In this document: positions 63,255 to 64,000 of the stretch, one piece after another
How the letters are laid out: each line of letters starts with the position of its first letter
Numbering within the stretch: the stretch's first letter is position 1
Assembly (NCBI GenBank): GCA_002049455.2
Contig: KV918771.1
Location: 62,001 to 126,000, forward strand
Source of the DNA: Porphyra umbilicalis
Lineage: Eukaryota; Rhodophyta; Bangiophyceae; Bangiales; Bangiaceae
Direction of reading: 5' to 3'
Length of the DNA: 64,000 nucleotides
Program-made: the position numbers and the translations under genes
Notes under the pieces: model-generated
Seen by the model: the letters and a program-made list of their open reading frames with translations, nothing else
The model's database searches: none
What the model was told of the DNA's origin: nothing

Positions 63255-64000
63255 TTGACCGGTACAAGATATACGTCAACAATGTCACGGACGGGCTGGT
63301 TTTGCGGGAACAAGGGTGTTAGCCTCCCCTTGACGCTTTTAAATGGACACGTCTTCTACAGCTGGGAGTGGAGCCCGGACATCCGTTACACATTTCCAGA
63401 GTTGGTGCGCATCCACCGCCACTTCGTCCATGCGAGCCCCGAGCGGCTATACGCCGTGATGAGGCGAGCGAAGAACGGAGATGCTGTTCTCGGGACGCTC
63501 CAATGTCCGAAAGACGTGGCAGCGGCGTTCGATGCATGCCAATGCCTGGCGAAGGAGCTGGGTCGCATCCGTGCCGCGCTGCCCAGAAGGACGTGATTTT
63601 CAATCCTTTCGTCTTGATAGACCTGATGCTCCTCCATGGTCGCGCTAAACTCCACATTGTCAATAAATATACCCTGCTCAGCGCGGCCACCTTCCTGCGC
63701 GACGGGAAATCGACCGCCGGCGCTTGGGATGCGTTCATGAGCGTTTGAGTAACTGACAACGCTGGTTGCTCGAACCACATCCACGTCAGCGACGGCACCC
63801 AAATGCAGTCAGCAGAGTGGAAAGCGCTCCTTCGTGCCGCGGGTGTCCACCTGTACGACTCGGTAGTGGAGGGCCATAACTCCCTGGGAGCTGGCGAGCG
63901 CTACCACGCGTACTTGCGTAACTCGTTCAACCGAGTGTCGGCAGGTCGACCTGGCATCTCGGCTGACATTGAATTGGCGCTCGCTGTCTTTGTGATGAAG
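63255..64000 (+). pseudogene. Retroelement integrase fragment, frameshifted, continuing past the window
   Basis: The first part (63300-63596) resembles the zinc-binding pre-integrase segment, with PELVRIHRHFVHASPERLYA and LKRA-like MRRAKNGDAVLG. The phase then shifts by one or two bases near 63590, and the next frame (63593-64000) reads integrase core: PFVLIDLMLLHGRAKLHIVN, a TGA at 63746, then ITDNAG-like VTDNAG, VSDGTQMQSAEWKALLRAAG and the E-containing GHNSLGAGERYHAYLR. The last Glu matches the third catalytic acid of DDE integrases, and the Asp in SDGTQ the second. It is a decayed pol fragment of a lineage different from both complete elements here. Its 3' part lies outside the window. 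Confidence 0.65.

Overview
The window looks like GC-rich nuclear DNA from a eukaryote. Evidence is the dense transposable-element content, GT-AG intron signals, a mitochondrial-type prohibitin fragment, an SPX-MFS-type transporter fragment and a secreted collagen-like protein. Very high GC, few introns, copia elements and chromodomain gypsy elements together fit a bangiophyte red alga such as Porphyra/Pyropia. That is an inference, not something the sequence proves. No rRNA, tRNA, CRISPR or bacterial operon was seen.

Layout. 1-2.5 kb: no supported gene. 2.6-5.6 kb: a convergent pair, an unrecognised RGG-rich protein (+) and a PIF/Harbinger DDE transposase (-), probably the core of one DNA transposon. 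5.6-18.5 kb: gene-poor DNA built from small repeats: a TA-flanked MITE family (two inverted copies), a GACGCCC-rich element, a long-inverted-repeat foldback element and a dispersed repeat here called family A. 18.5-20.1 kb: a secreted collagen-like protein (-). 22.5 kb: an orphan prohibitin-1 C-terminus. 23-26 kb: nearly pure G/C simple sequence and minisatellites. 27-30 kb: a large single-exon protein (-) with an AT-hook, a probable GIY-YIG nuclease domain and a helicase-associated (HA) domain; this is the most unusual host-like gene here. 31.4-32.2 kb: a truncated transporter abutting family A.

33.5-43.35 kb is a 9.85-kb PIF/Harbinger element with matching terminal inverted repeats. It carries a SANT/trihelix-like ORF (+) and a transposase (-) with a repetitive C-terminal extension of about 800 residues, and it is saturated with GCGGCCGC octamers.

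43.9-60.5 kb is a chromodomain-type Ty3/gypsy element with two 729-bp LTRs, inserted in a family A copy. An intact-looking 5.66-kb Ty1/copia element with two 421-bp LTRs is inserted between its gag and pol. The gypsy pol is broken by in-frame stops and one frameshift. A separate long antisense ORF with its own TATA-like box lies between pol and the 3' LTR and is also broken by stops. The copia element keeps one full gag-pol ORF and has a primer-binding site matching the initiator-tRNA-Met anticodon arm, as in Drosophila copia.

60.5-64 kb: further inverted family A copies, a short satellite, and a decayed integrase-bearing retroelement running off the window end. The region is best read as a nested transposon graveyard holding a few host-like genes, with the copia element the youngest insertion that can be ordered.
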